A stretch of 64,000 nucleotides of DNA from Ampelomyces quisqualis (GCA_018398575.1 JAGTXZ010000019.1:1426001-1490000), one strand, 5' to 3'; numbered from the stretch's first letter, positions 10,450 through 21,560 are shown. The notes: generated by a model from the sequence alone, not told the origin. A program made the numbers and translations.

Positions 10450-13400
10450 TCTAATATAATTGTCTTATAATGCTGTAAGATCTTTAACTTCTTTTTCCTA
10501 TGCTGTAATCTACTTAGCTAACGCTTATAGGAGTCCTAGCTATTTTAGATAGCGTTTATAGAACGCTTGTAACATGTGTAAAGCGCCTATAAAGTTTAAG
10601 GCATTATACTAGGTAGGGTTAGGATTATAGCCTACCTATTTTACATAATACTTTAGGATAGAGCAGTACAGCTTGCTAGCTAGGATCTCTTTAACTTTTT
10701 ATTCTTTAACGCCTTAAATTAGAATGCTAGATAGGTTTAGGCTTAGCTAACTAGGCAGGGGGTTGTTAGAGTTCTTGTAGAAGACGTCTAGAGCGAACAC
10801 GTTATAAATCTTAGAACCTTTAGGTAGCTTTAGTTAAAATAAATAGCTAACTTATTCTAGAACTTTAAAGAGGCCTTCCTACAATTTAGCAAGTTTACAA
10901 CTTAGGCAGGTAACAGATAGGTTTTAAGTTAAGAGGTAAACCTTGTTACCTACTACCTAATTAATAGGTTAATAATATTTATTTACCTTAGCAGCTATCT
11001 GTTGCTGCGCCTTTTCTATATTGTCTTTAGCTGTGCGCTAGGCTGTATACATGCAGGTAGCTAAGCTTAAGGCATCTTTAACGTTTATATCTTTGTGTTT
11101 CAAAGAGGATAGTATCTAATCCTAGCTCTATTGTAGTTTAGATCTAAACAAGAGCTAGTATAGCGCTATACTAATTGCGGAGTGCAGCAGCGTAGCTTAG
11201 GCTTAATTAATTATTAGCAAGAGGTTACTCTAGTTGTCCTAGTAATAAGATACAAAGAGCCTTAATTGTTAATTAATATACTTGTTTATAATCTTAGTTT
11301 ATCTATTAGTTTGTTTATAGTAGGCTGTAGAAAGCTTAATTTGCACGCCTAGGATCTTGCAGAACTTAGACTAGAATTAGAACACAAACTAGGAGCTATA
11401 GTTAGACACTATACTTTTAGGCGTGTAGCTAAATTAGTATACCTATTAGATAAACAAGTAAGCTATTTCTTAAGCGTTAATTGTTTAATAGTAAGGAATA
11501 GAAAAGGCTTACTTTAATAGGCAATTAATAATAACTATAATTTAATTATAGCTATGCTAATTAGTTAAGAAGGTCTTAAAATCTATACACAAATGCTGTA
11601 TAAGCCTATTAGAGATTAGTAACAGATAGAGGAAACCTTAGGATTAGAGCTGTCTTAGATAGGATCTTTAACAAGAAACGTAGTTTTATACATAGCGTTT
11701 GCATGTAGCCTTTATGCCTTTCTAGTAGTATTGCTAAGCTAAGAGCTAATATATCTTTATAGCGCTTAGGTAAGCAGTAGATACCTAATTATAGGCCTCT
11801 CTAATTAGTTAGGTATACAAAGGAGAATCTCTAGGTATACAAAGGCGTAAGTAATAAAGCAGTAGTTCTTCTTAGACATAATACAGCTATAGTAGCTTAA
11901 GACGCTCTTCCTTAAAGGAACAGCAATTCTTTGCTAGTAGAGCTTTAATTAGTTCTAATAAGTTAAGGTTTAGGGGGGCACTAATAGATTAGACTAAAAT
12001 AGCTAAAACATTAACCTCTAGCTAGTTATAGATGTAGTTCTAAGCTAGTTTAGAGTTAACTAGAGGGTTTAGGCGTTTAGGTTCTAGAAGTACACAAGAT
12101 CTGTTGTCTTATTAGGCAGCCTTAACCTTACTAACATTCTGTTCCCTTTAGCTTAGGATGTTAGCTTGCTTATTAAGCTTGCTAGGCGTGTACTTAATAC
12201 AGAAATTAAAAGAAGTAATAATCTCTGCCTATTGTGCTTAACGTGCATTAAGAACCTTAGTAGTTATAAAGTATTCTAAGAAGCAGTAATCTAAATACAC
12301 CTAGATTTAACTCTGTATAGAGGTAAGTTTAGCTCTCTACTTCTTAAACGCTTTTAGAATAGCAAAAAGTTCTTTATTGTGTATTTCCTAATTAAGCTTA
12401 GCCCTAGATAGAGCGTAACTGTAAAAGGCTTTAGGATACTACTTGTTATTAGAGTACTTCTAAGAGAGTACTCCTGCTATTACTCTATCTAACGCGTTAG
12501 TTTTTAACTTTGTGTTATACTTAGGATAGAAATAAGATAGCGTAGAAATAGCTAGGAGTAAGGCTTTAATCTAATTAAAAGCCTGTTAGTAGTCTATAGT
12601 CTATTCAAACAGTGTAGAGAGACTTTAAAGCTTTATAATTAGTTTGGCTATACAGGAGAAATCCTTAATAAATTGTTAATAGAAACTAGCAAAACTAAGA
12701 AATAACTTAACGCTAGTAACTATAGTAGGTTCAGCCTAGTTTTAGAGTGCTTCTACCTTGTTAGAGTTAACTTTAGTGCCCTAGTTTGTTAAAACGTAAC
12801 CTAGATACTTTGTGCAGGTTACATAAAATTTACTTTTCTAAATGTCTACTTAGAGTCCTAAAGTACGTAGGCGCTCTAGAACCTTTTAGACGTCTTCCTA
12901 ATATAAGTTTATATCCTTAGAGTAGATTAGGATGTTATTAAGATACGCAATGCAGAAATTGTTAAGATAATTAATTAGTATATTATTTATATAGCGTTAA
13001 TACGTAGCTAGCCTATTACACAAGCCAAAAGAGAGAACCTTATACTTGTATATACTGTAACAGGTCTAAAAGGTAGTATACTCTTTAGAGTTAGGATCTA
13101 TACAAATTTTGTTAAAGGCGGCCCTAATGTTAAACTTAGTAAAGATCTTAGCTTTAGAGGAGCGTAACAGCAGCTTATTAATATAAGAGATTAGATAGAC
13201 ATCCTTGCGCGTAAGGGCGTTAATCTTCTAGTAGTTTATACAAATGCGTATATCTCTATTTAGTTTGTGTACACAAAGAATAGGTAAAGCAAAAAGACTT
13301 TAGCTAGCCTTAATAAAACTCTTCTAAAAGTGTTTCTAAATATAGGCCTTAGTAGCTTTAAGCTCCTCCTAGTTTTGCTTATATAAAGGACTAAACGCAT

Positions 13401-14100
13401 TTAGTAATAGTTCTTTAAAGACAATCTTATAATTGTACAGACAATAAGAAGGTAATTAATTAGCTGCTAACTTGCTAAATACATCCTAATACTAGGAGTA
13501 ATAGGCAGGTAATTTCTTATCTAATTAGCTTTAATTGTCTGCGTTGTCCTTAGAGGCAAGGATCCTATTAATCTTATAGAGGCTTGTTATAAAGAACTTG
13601 TTCTAGGGCTTCTTTATAATAAAGTAAAATGCATTAGCAGAAATAGGAGCTATGCAGGTGCTTAGAGAGGGTTTAGACTCTAAGCAGTTTTGCTTGGTTA
13701 GGGTATGCAGAATCTCTAAGATTTTTTAAGCTAATAGAAGCTTTAGGCATCTCTTAATACAATAAATAGAAGAAGAGGAACAGTAAAGACTATTTTAGAT
13801 ATAATAGTCTTCTTTTTCCTATAGAGCGTTGCGTTGTTGCACATTAAGATAGACAGTAGCTAGCACTATAGCTTAATATAGAATAGTAGAAATAGAGGGT
13901 AAAGGATTGTATAAATAGGGGTACTTAGATAGCCAAATAAACTGTAACCTATCTGTGTCTAATTAAATCTTAAATTGTCTTAACTATTAAAGGCTAAGTA
14001 TACAATCCTAAGACCTAAGATTAAGAATAAGAAATAGATAGTTTAAAATCTTTTAGCTATTAATATTTAAGTGTAGTTAAATATATTAAGTAACTAAAGA
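10450..14100 (-). pseudogene. Gypsy B pol (RT, RNase H, integrase), RIP-broken
   Basis: On the minus strand, RT shows the FGL-x-NAPAT-type region and AYLNNILI (YLDD with both Asp changed to Asn) at 12926-12949. Integrase follows at about 10730-11640: the first Asp region CIDFKTF, the second as IVSNYS (Asp to Asn), and the Glu region TKIINKYIN. Its C-terminal part includes VNKYYQPINQVVGNKVYLLT. I see no clear chromodomain. Stops and RIP transitions occur throughout. Confidence 0.85.
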
Positions 14101-15884
14101 AGTAATCTAATCCTTAAAGCTGCGTACCTAAACCTAGAAGAAGAGCTTCTAAATAGGTTACTGCAAGGCTTTAGAAACAGATAAGATAATTTGTAAATTT
14201 AAAAATAGAAAACTTTAAGTACTAGTGTTAACAAGAGTATTAAGGCGTAAGCTAAGGCCTTAGTTGTAAAGAAGCGTAGGTATAAGGAAATAGAAACTGT
14301 AAAACAAATAAGAAAGGTTAAGGTAAGATAGATTGTAACAGCTTAAGCCTAAGAAGAAGTGTTCTCTTAGGCGCTTCTGTTTCTTATATAATATACCTTC
14401 TAATCAGGTTGCTCTTAAGCATCTTTATACTTATCTACTTCTACAGCTTTAATCTAACGCACACAAGGCTTTGTGCAGTTACTAGAGTAGTATTCTAGCT
14501 TACTGCAATTATAACAACTACTAGGAGTCTTCTGTTATTCTAGCTAAAGAGTCTTTGTAAGAAGACGCACTGTTATAGATTAATAGGCTAGCGCAGAATT
14601 TGTTAAAGCGCTAGTAGTAGTAGTCTAATTTAGCTCTAAATTCTGTTGTAGAGCTAACCTAATTAGCAACCTAGCAGTAGCTAGTGTTATACTTAGTATA
14701 GAGTTATTCTTCTGCTCTATATTATAAGTAGTAAGGTGTTCTACTATCTAATTAAATAAGTTCTTCTATTAGTGCCTAAATCCTAAGTTAGAGGCTTACA
14801 ACCTTAGCGTAATCTTAGTCTACAAGTAGTAAAACTACTCTAAAGGTAGTACTTATCCTTTAACTGCAGAACTTAAAAACCTAGCTTTAAACAAGAAGAA
14901 CGTTTCCTCCTTAGTTATCTGTATTTAAGCAAAGGCTGCACAGCTCTTAGCTACCTTATTACCTGTAATAAAGTAAGACTTAAGTAGCTTAATTATTTGC
15001 TTAGCGTTCTAGAATTGCTCTTAATTAGTATCTAATAAATATTATAGCTTAAGATAGCCCTTAGCTAATCTTGTAGTGTAGCCCTATACTAAGGCTATGC
15101 GTTGTCTTTTAGTCTAATAGTAATCTAAGTTAATCTTAAGTTAATCCTAAATAGAGGCCTGCTATTAGCAGAAAGTAGGATCTTTTCTATTACTAAGATT
15201 GTCTATATTAGGCGTTTTCTCAGATTGTTAAAGTTAGCAAGAGCTTTTATAGTAATGTAAGTACTTAGATGTAGAGCTGTTAGATAAACAGCAGGGTGCA
15301 AAGAAGTTCTAGAGGGTTTTAGTAGTAGGTAGAGGCTTGTCTAGTCCTACTAACAGAGTTAGTCCTTTCTTAAGGGAATTAATTTCTGCTAACACCTGTT
15401 TTAGTTCTTGTTGTAATTAATTAACCTCTATTTGTGCAGGGGTTAGATTTAGTGCAGCTCTAGGCTAAGGGGGTCTGTCTCTTAATTCCTTAGTGTCTGT
15501 CTTTTTTGCTTTAGCACTTTATTACTAGGTTGTTATAGTTGATACAAAGTTGTCTTAGAGAAAGGCTCCTAGAGTTAGTTCTTTAGGGGGAGTTATTAGC
15601 GTTGCCTCTAATACTCCTAGGTTATTAATAGTCTCTAAGTTTCTATTGTAGCGCCAAACGCAACTTTTACTAAAGTAATCCTAACTGTGTGTTAATAGAA
15701 AGATCTAAACCTAAAGGCTTTGGCTGTTAGAAGATCTAAGGGATCCTAACTGTGTTTAATAGATTTAAGGTTGCAAACAGATCTAATTTAGATAGAGTTC
15801 TAGACGTTTTAACGCAATCTTTTTAAAAGTAAATTGCAATATTATCTAAATGCTATTACTAGTAGGATAAAGTTTCTCTTGTAA
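14101..15884 (-). pseudogene. Gypsy B gag region and leader
   Basis: The minus strand near 14470-14560 reads CYNCSKLEYYSSNC, a CCHC zinc knuckle whose His has become Tyr (CAC to TAC). Upstream (to about 15660) is a Gln/Glu-rich capsid-like region with many stops. The last ~200 bp before the LTR edge at 15885 form the leader; I could not match the primer-binding site to a tRNA by eye. Confidence 0.65.
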
Positions 15885-16183
15885 TATAACAACGCAAGTA
15901 GGTACAGCTATTAGGATTAAATTAGATACGTATCAGAGGCATATAGGAGTGCGTGTTGTATCAAAGATTCTAGATTAGCTATACACCTATAGGTCTTGTA
16001 CAAAAGGACAAGAGAAACTTGTCCTCTATCTATGCTATAGGCTTATATTTATAGTAGGCGTAGCAGCTAAGTTAGAGCGCTATCAGAGCGCTTTTAGTCT
16101 TAATCTGCTAGCTCTCTACATAATTTGTTACTAAGCCTTTATAAGGTATCAGATATAATATGTGTTTGCATGTGCTTGTTACA
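15885..16183 (-). repeat. 5' LTR of gypsy B
   Basis: It is 299 bp, the same length as its partner at 9041-9339. It ends TTGTTACA and is followed by GATAT, the second copy of the target-site duplication. Confidence 0.93.
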
Positions 16184-17112
16184 GATATAGAGTTATATAG
16201 ACATAATTTAGAGAAGCAATTTACCTACACACTAGCTAGCTACAAGTATACTGTCTCTACTATAGTTTTATGCTATAACACCTATCTGCAAAGAAAACTG
16301 CCTTGTCTCTTCTAATTGGAACTAAGCACCTGCTTAATTACGTTAAATCTAAGAGCTGTATAAAGATATTAACACTAGTACACAAGCAAATATAAGAGAC
16401 CTTAACACCTCTATAATGTTAGACTATCCCTAGCTTTGTACAAATAACCTTTAAAGAAGAGCTAGTTAGGGTTATAATTAGGGATAATTAGCTATTTTAA
16501 ACGCTAGAACAACCCTCCTTTTACTGTTTTGTAGAGTTTCTTTAGCCTGAAGCCTAGGTACCTATATAATATATCTTTTTACAAGTATTTTAAAACTAGT
16601 ATAAGATTGCTAAGTTAAAAATGCTTTAAGCTTTTAGACTAAAGACTAGGATCTTTATTACATTAGATGCCTAGACTGCTACTAACTACCTTAGCTTCTT
16701 AGCTATTAAAGGCTACTTTATTAGCAATACCTAGGTACTTAAAGAGGTACTCCTTAATTTTATACTACTTTGTAGTAAACACATAGGAGCTGCTATAGCA
16801 ACAAAGGTTCTTAAGGTCCTTTATAATACACACACTATAGCGCGTCTCCTAGCTATTACAATAGATAGTGCTAGCAACAACAGTATCCTTAAACGTTCTC
16901 TTTAGAACTAGCTACTATAGGAAAGAATTAGTAAGGACCTATGTAAAAATATAATCCTATACCTAGCCTATATTATTAACCTAGTAGTGCAGGATATTAT
17001 ACACTACTTACAACTATCTGCTTCTGCAGACCTTAAGGCAGCAAACGTGCTAGAGTATAGGCACGTTAGTAAGGTTTAGATACACATGTCTGTTCCTAAC
17101 TCTCTTTGCAAA

Positions 17113-17157
17113 GTAAGTAGTTGTTTATTACGTTTATTTATTACGCACTAATCTTAG
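17113..17157 (+). other. Intron-like unit (45 bp) in hAT transposase
   Basis: GTAAGT donor, TTTATTACGTTTATTTATTA core, ACTAAT branch-like site, and acceptor CTTAG. It sits between SVPNSLCK and the next transposase segment. Confidence 0.55.
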
Positions 17158-17786
17158 TATAGCTACATACTATCTGTATAGCAATTGATCTGTTACTCTA
17201 ACGTTTTAAGTGGTTCCTCTTAACCTAATCTAATCTCCCTCTCTAATACTAATTACGCGTTATCTAAGACGTTAAAATAAGGTAGAACTCTACATATAAT
17301 ATGTGTAAGCGCGTAATCTAACTACAGCCTTATATTAACAAATAGCTAGAGAATAAAATTGCTCTTAAAACAACTGGCTAACGTATACAAGATAACAGAA
17401 GTAACAAGGTTACAGAGGCAGACTTTAAAGACCTAAAAAGGCTTTGATTATTACCTAGTAAATAGCAACACCTAGAATTAATTACGCAAATACTAAAGAA
17501 CTTTAAGGACGCTACTAATTATCTAAGCAAGAACAAGAAACCTTAGGCCTAGTTTATCTAGTTAATATACAACTGCCTGTTTAATTTCTTAGACTCTATA
17601 AGAAAAGAGCTTAGAGATAATAAGTTTACTAGAGACAATTCTAATTAACCAGACGTTGTAAAGGCTGCAGCAGAGAAGGGTTGTAAGAAACTAAGCAAAT
17701 ACTATACCTAAACTAATAACAAGAAAGGCTTCTTGTTTAACTATGCAATAATACTTAACCTATCTTAAAAGTTAACAGCCTATAAG

Positions 17787-17834
17787 GTATTTATTACAAC
17801 TTTTTATTACATACCTTAGCTAATAAACTAAAAG
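17787..17834 (+). other. Intron-like unit (48 bp) in hAT transposase
   Basis: GTATTT donor, core TTATTACAACTTTTTATTAC, GCTAATA branch-like site, acceptor AAAAG. The flanking frame reads KLTAYK before and a QFFNYLS-containing segment after, normally adjacent in hAT proteins. That supports a real intron position. Confidence 0.6.
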
Positions 17835-18520
17835 GATAACACCTAGGACCTAAATAACAAGTATAAATACTAGACCTAGTTTTTTAACTACCTAAGTTAA
17901 TACAATAAAGCTGCTAGCAGACTAGGTCTTGTTTAAGACTCTTCTATCCCTTTAAGAAGATTAGAAGAGAATAAGTAGTTCTAGAGACCTACTTTACAAG
18001 CAAGTTAGTCTAGTACTATGTCTGCTGCTAGCCTAGACTCTCTCCTTAATATAGAAGAGAGAGGACTAATATAGCTAGAGGCTAAATTATACCTTAGCGC
18101 TCCTAAGCTTATTGTAGACCTAGCAAAGTTTAATATTCTAGAATAGTAGTAATATACTAAAACAACATACCCTTACTTAGCTTAAGTAGCTAAAGATATC
18201 TTAGCTATTTAATTAGCAGGTGTTAGAGTTAAGTGTGTTTTTAACTCTAGGAGAGATGTTCTTAAGAATGAACGTTACAGGCTAGCAGCCTAAATAATCT
18301 GTTAAATTATAATTGTTAAGTATAACTCTATTAAGGAGGGTTTTACTGCTTTAAATCTAATGCAGGTAGATTAGGAGAATAAGCCTAGTACTCTAAAAGA
18401 TAAGTGTAACAATATACTTCTCCTTCCAGCTTCTAACCCTAAGTCTACTAAAGAATTAGAGAGTATAGTATCTTTAAACAGCTTAGAGGATAATAAGATA
18501 TAGCTACTCTTATATTGCAA

Positions 18521-18689
18521 CTGCTCTCTGCGCAAGAGAAGAAGGCCTTTGCGCTACTACAGTTAGTTAGCGTAATAAATAGCTGTAATAATACATTTTT
18601 AATTTATACACTAGCATTCTAGATATACCTGTCTATAACTCTTTTTGTAAGCCTTAACTGTAATAAACTAATGTAATAAACTAAGCCCT
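18521..18689. other. hAT 3' region with two more core-motif copies
   Basis: GTAATAAATAGCTGTAATAA at 18572-18591 and a shorter CTGTAATAAAC copy near 18659 carry the motif of the intron-like units. The first can be read as an intron on either strand (minus: GTATTA donor at 18594, CGCTAAC branch, CTGTAG acceptor). No gene is supported. Confidence 0.45.
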
Positions 18690-18899
18690 ACGCTAATTCT
18701 AAAAGAACTAAATAACTTAACTATAGTCTAACCTAACTCTACCTAATAGCAACCTAACTCTAACCCCTAGTCTGTATAACCTAACCTAACCCTACCTACA
18801 TAGCACGTGCAACCTAACTCTTACCTTTACCTATTACTTATATAACCCTACCTAACCTATACCTATAGTAGTGTACTCTAAACCCTATTTTCTAGCGTA
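18690..18899 (+). repeat. hAT right end: subterminal telomere-like repeats and terminal inverted repeat
   Basis: At least eight CCTAACCT/CCTACCT variants lie between 18727 and 18870, mirroring the left end, then CTAGCGTA at 18892-18899. They are likely transposase binding sites. Confidence 0.78.
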
Positions 18900-18907
18900 G
18901 GTCTATT
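18900..18907. repeat. Right 8-bp target-site duplication of the hAT
   Basis: Exact second copy of GGTCTATT (first at 5875-5882). The gypsy A-1 LTR resumes immediately after. Confidence 0.92.
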
Positions 18908-19131
18908 GTAGTTTCTATATACTTAGTCTTTCTTACAGTTCTTATTATTCTTAATTATTATTATAGATTCTTATAGTTTCTTGTTACAAGAAACAGTAAG
19001 ACTAAATAAGACTAATAAGAAGGTTATATAATATGCTTAGCGTAACATATTCCTATACTAGGTCTAAGTCTTGCAACCAATTCCCTTGTTTATTTATAAC
19101 GTCTTGTGTTTTCTGTTATAGGTTTGTAATA
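18908..19131 (-). repeat. 5' LTR of gypsy A-1, outer half
   Basis: It continues the LTR interrupted at 5882 and ends GGTTTGTAATA, the reverse complement of the TGTTACAAACC-type LTR start after one CA-to-TA change. The next five bases, GTAAG, would be the target duplication; its partner is outside the window. Confidence 0.9.
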
Positions 19132-19547
19132 GTAAGGTACTACTATTTTTAGGCTTAGGCCTGTATTAATTCTTAGTTAAGTTTGCAATAGCTAAGAGTA
19201 GAGAGAGGCATATTAAAATATGCTACTTAAGCTACAAGAGTGTTAGGTATACTATTAGAAAGTGCTTTAGTTAATGCTTAAGTAGCTAGATCTATAGTAA
19301 TTAGTTTGCTGCAGTTCTACTTATATAGAGAGAGAAAGAGATATAGCTTAGCAGGTGCTAGCGCGTGCTAGTGTAAGGCTGTGCAATACGTTACAGATTA
19401 AGAAACTTAGCCTATTTCTATTTACAGATCAGATAAAGAGACTAAACTAGACAAACAAAACAAATAAATTCTAATGCGCTATAGAGTACGTATAAGTGCT
19501 AGAATTTAATATAGTAAGTTATACAGCTACTAATGTATATTAGGAAG
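19132..19547. other. Unassigned 416-bp segment between gypsy A-1 and copia A
   Basis: No match to any other part of the window and no supported frame. It is AT-rich and RIP-like, with a purine-rich GAGAGAGAAAGAGA patch near 19329-19342. It may be ancient non-repeat DNA or an unrecognised repeat. Confidence 0.5.
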
Positions 19548-19765
19548 TGTAGGAGCTAAGTAATACTATAGATTAGATTATTGTAAGTAAAAAAGATTGT
19601 ATTACTTGTTCTATACTATATAAGGATTAATTAGATTAAATACACTAAGCTAAGAAACAGCTTAATAAGTTAGTCTAGTCCTAAATAGATTCTATCTTAT
19701 TAGTAATATGCTTAGTTATTACACGTAACAACCTTATAATCTGCTAATTTACATCCTCTATTACA
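19548..19765 (-). repeat. 3' LTR of copia A
   Basis: 218 bp, aligned end to end with 26862-27079. Differences are mainly transitions, including CA/TA and TG/TA pairs. Confidence 0.92.
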
Positions 19766-21560
19766 CACCCCCTAGATTAGGCAAACTTGTTAGCTTACCT
19801 AATCTGTTTAGTAGAGTAGAAGTAGTAATTAAGGCAAATAGTAATACTACTCTATATTACAGGCGTTGCGTTGCTCTATTTATTAGCTTAAACGTAAGTT
19901 ATTAGCGCATAAATTTCTAATTATTTACTATGTATATAACTAAATCTAATATTAGTGTTATCTAATTAAAAGATATAGCCTACGTTATCTCCTTAGACCT
20001 TGTGTGTAGGTTTTGTAAGCGGGCAGTCTATAGGATAGGTGCAAACAGACTATTAGTGTAAGTTTACCTGTTAGCTAAGCTTTACTTTAGAGTGTTTGTT
20101 ATAGCGTAGACTATTACCTAGGTAAGAGGCAGTCTGTTAACGCGTGTTGTTATAGAGTAAGATTGCGTAACAAGGTAAGAGAGAGCGTAGGCAAGATTGT
20201 TACCTAGTAGTTGTGTCGCTTAGGTATAAAAAGATTGCCTACTTCTATATTCTTATACTCTAGGGCATTAATTAACTTATTAATTAACTTGTTAACTAGC
20301 TACCTATCTATTAATTCTCTTTATTATCTACTTTATTAACTACTTTATCTATCTACTCTATTATAGTAAGTTTTTTCTGCTCTTAATCTAGTTTATTACT
20401 AACTCTAGTAGCCTCCTAAGAAGAATCTATTTGTTGTAATTAACAAGATAGCTTACGCGCGCGCCTATAAGAAGAACGCTGCTACCCCTACGCCTGCTGT
20501 TAAGAGTAAGAATAACTAGGTCCTAGTAAATCCTCTGCGCTAATTCTAGCGCAAGACTAAGCAACGCGATCTCTTACCTAAAAGTAGAGCAGTCTCTAGT
20601 AAGAAGACTATTAAGGTTAAGAAGAGAGAGCTTTGCTCTAGTTTATACTTGCGCTACACCTCTTAGTTTACTAATAAGTAAGGTAACAGCTACTACTATA
20701 GTAGAGCTAGATTAATAATAAGTAAGTGTTATATAGCTTACCTAAACTATTCTTGTGTTAAAGTGTAGGTTATTCTAATTACTATTAGTAATATAATTGC
20801 TAATTTAAGTAGCCTAAGTAATCTGTATAAGTAGACTATACAGATTATTATTAGCGTGTTTAAGGGAACTATTGCAGTAAGTTTTAAAGCTTCTTTAATC
20901 TTAGAAATAGCTAACTTGTTTATAGAAGCTAGAGAAGGCTTGCGCGTAGCTTAACTAGCAGCTTAAGGCTGCAAAGGCCTTACAGTAGACTTAGAGTGCT
21001 CTAGCTTCTACTAGTTTTAAGGTAAGCTTAAGCTATATTAATCTAACTTTTGGCTTGCTAGAAAAGGAGCCTACGCGTTCTGCTTAAGGCTTTAGAAGAT
21101 ACAAGTTTAGTAGACTGTTAAGCAGCTTTGTAGCTTAGGCTCTGTTTACGCTAGTTAGGTAGTAGCTGTTATTTAGTTAGCGTTGCAGCTCTTTTCTGCC
21201 TAACGCTCTACCGCTTAAGGAACAGCTTTAGGCTACTTAGACTCTAATGCCTAAGCGTTAGGAGCTGGCGTAGGATTAGTTATTGTCTCTATCGCCTAAG
21301 GCTATAAGAGATGTTAGAAATCTGCTGTCTCTAAGCTATAGATTAAGAGCTTTAGGTCTCTTAATTACTAAGCGTTGTGCTTAGGCTTACAAGATAATTA
21401 ATAAGGTCTTTAACTTTATAGAGGCAAGTTTCTAGATAGTTTTGCTTATAATTTAGTATTAGTAGTCTTAGTTTTTACATGTTTGCTCTGCTTAGATCTT
21501 ATAGTAATCTTAAGCTTTAAGAGCAAGCAAATTAATTAGTAGATAAAAAAGTTAAATTAG
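19766..21560 (+). pseudogene. Antisense ORF module of copia A
   Basis: This block lies between the RNase H end and the 3' LTR. From about 20440 to 21200 a plus-strand frame, opposite to pol, reads RAYKKNAATPTPAVKSKN, then a Lys/Arg-rich stretch (KSRAVSSKKTIKVKKREL, near 20580-20630). A Tyr/Cys-rich segment near 20680-20760 follows and may be a decayed cysteine cluster (several TAC/TAT where TGC/TGT is possible). After that come EIANLFIEAREGLRVA and more, with stops only at RIP-type positions. It is not a copia protein. The first ~650 bp hold nothing I can name apart from the polypurine tract beside the LTR. The link to the gypsy antisense ORFs is by position and composition, not sequence. Confidence 0.45.

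Larger units (their letters stand above)
9041..16183 (-). mobile_element. Ty3/gypsy retrotransposon B, complete with both LTRs, nested in the hAT
   Basis: Two 299-bp LTRs (9041-9339, 15885-16183) with TGTAACA/TGTTACA ends are flanked by the exact 5-bp duplication GATAT (9036-9040 and 16184-16188). The polypurine tract beside the left LTR shows minus-strand orientation. Order on the minus strand: gag with CCHC, RT, RNase H, integrase, then an unrelated plus-strand ORF before the 3' LTR. Full length is 7,143 bp. It is a separate family from gypsy A, with different LTR and protein sequence. It is heavily mutated. Confidence 0.93.
16189..18520 (+). pseudogene. hAT transposase, main part (catalytic and dimerisation domains)
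   Basis: It continues the frame from 9040. It reads FVEFL and the catalytic segment ITLDA(stop)TATNYLSFLAI, with the first Asp at 16666-16668 and a TAG replacing the usual Trp. Next come ITIDSASNN (Asp at 16864-16866) and LAYIINLVVQDIIHYLQL, as in Ac/hobo transposases. Near 18115-18320 is the C-terminal dimerisation domain: ILE followed by two TAG codons where hAT proteins have WW, then YLA-x-VAKDILAI. Two intron-like units (17113-17157, 17787-17834) interrupt it. About 20 RIP-type stops make it inactive. Family assignment is firm. Confidence 0.9.
5883..18899 (+). mobile_element. hAT-superfamily DNA transposon (Ac-like), carrying a nested gypsy
   Basis: The ends are CACGCTAG...CTAGCGTA: an inverted repeat with one TG-to-TA change at the last base. 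They are flanked by the 8-bp duplication GGTCTATT. The total is 13,017 bp; without gypsy B (7,143 bp) and one GATAT copy it is about 5.87 kb. The contents are telomere-like subterminal repeats at both ends, two accessory ORF remnants on the left, and the transposase (8790-9040 joined to 16189-18520). The transposase has the hAT motifs around its first catalytic Asp and a C-terminal dimerisation domain. Stop codons make it inactive. Confidence 0.93.
1..19131 (-). mobile_element. Ty3/gypsy chromodomain retrotransposon, copy A-1 (left end cut by window)
   Basis: This is an LTR retrotransposon read on the minus strand: 5' LTR at 5652-5882 plus 18908-19131, internal part 359-5651, 3' LTR 1-358. 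LTR ends are TGTTA...TAACA type, recognised by comparison with copy A-2 (27080-31671). The internal part of about 5.3 kb holds gag, then protease, reverse transcriptase, RNase H, integrase and a chromodomain, the order typical of fungal chromoviruses. All frames are broken by TAA/TAG/TGA in CpA/TpG contexts, so the copy is dead. A hAT transposon interrupts the 5' LTR. The left target-site duplication lies outside the window. Confidence 0.9.

Noticed and set aside
18690..18899. Internal telomere or chromosome end
   Set aside because: The CCTAACCT variants are irregular, occur on both strands and sit at both ends of a defined hAT with target duplications.
19132..19547. Solo LTR or missing 5' part of gypsy A-2
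   Set aside because: It does not align with gypsy A-1 gag, any LTR in the window, or the large elements.
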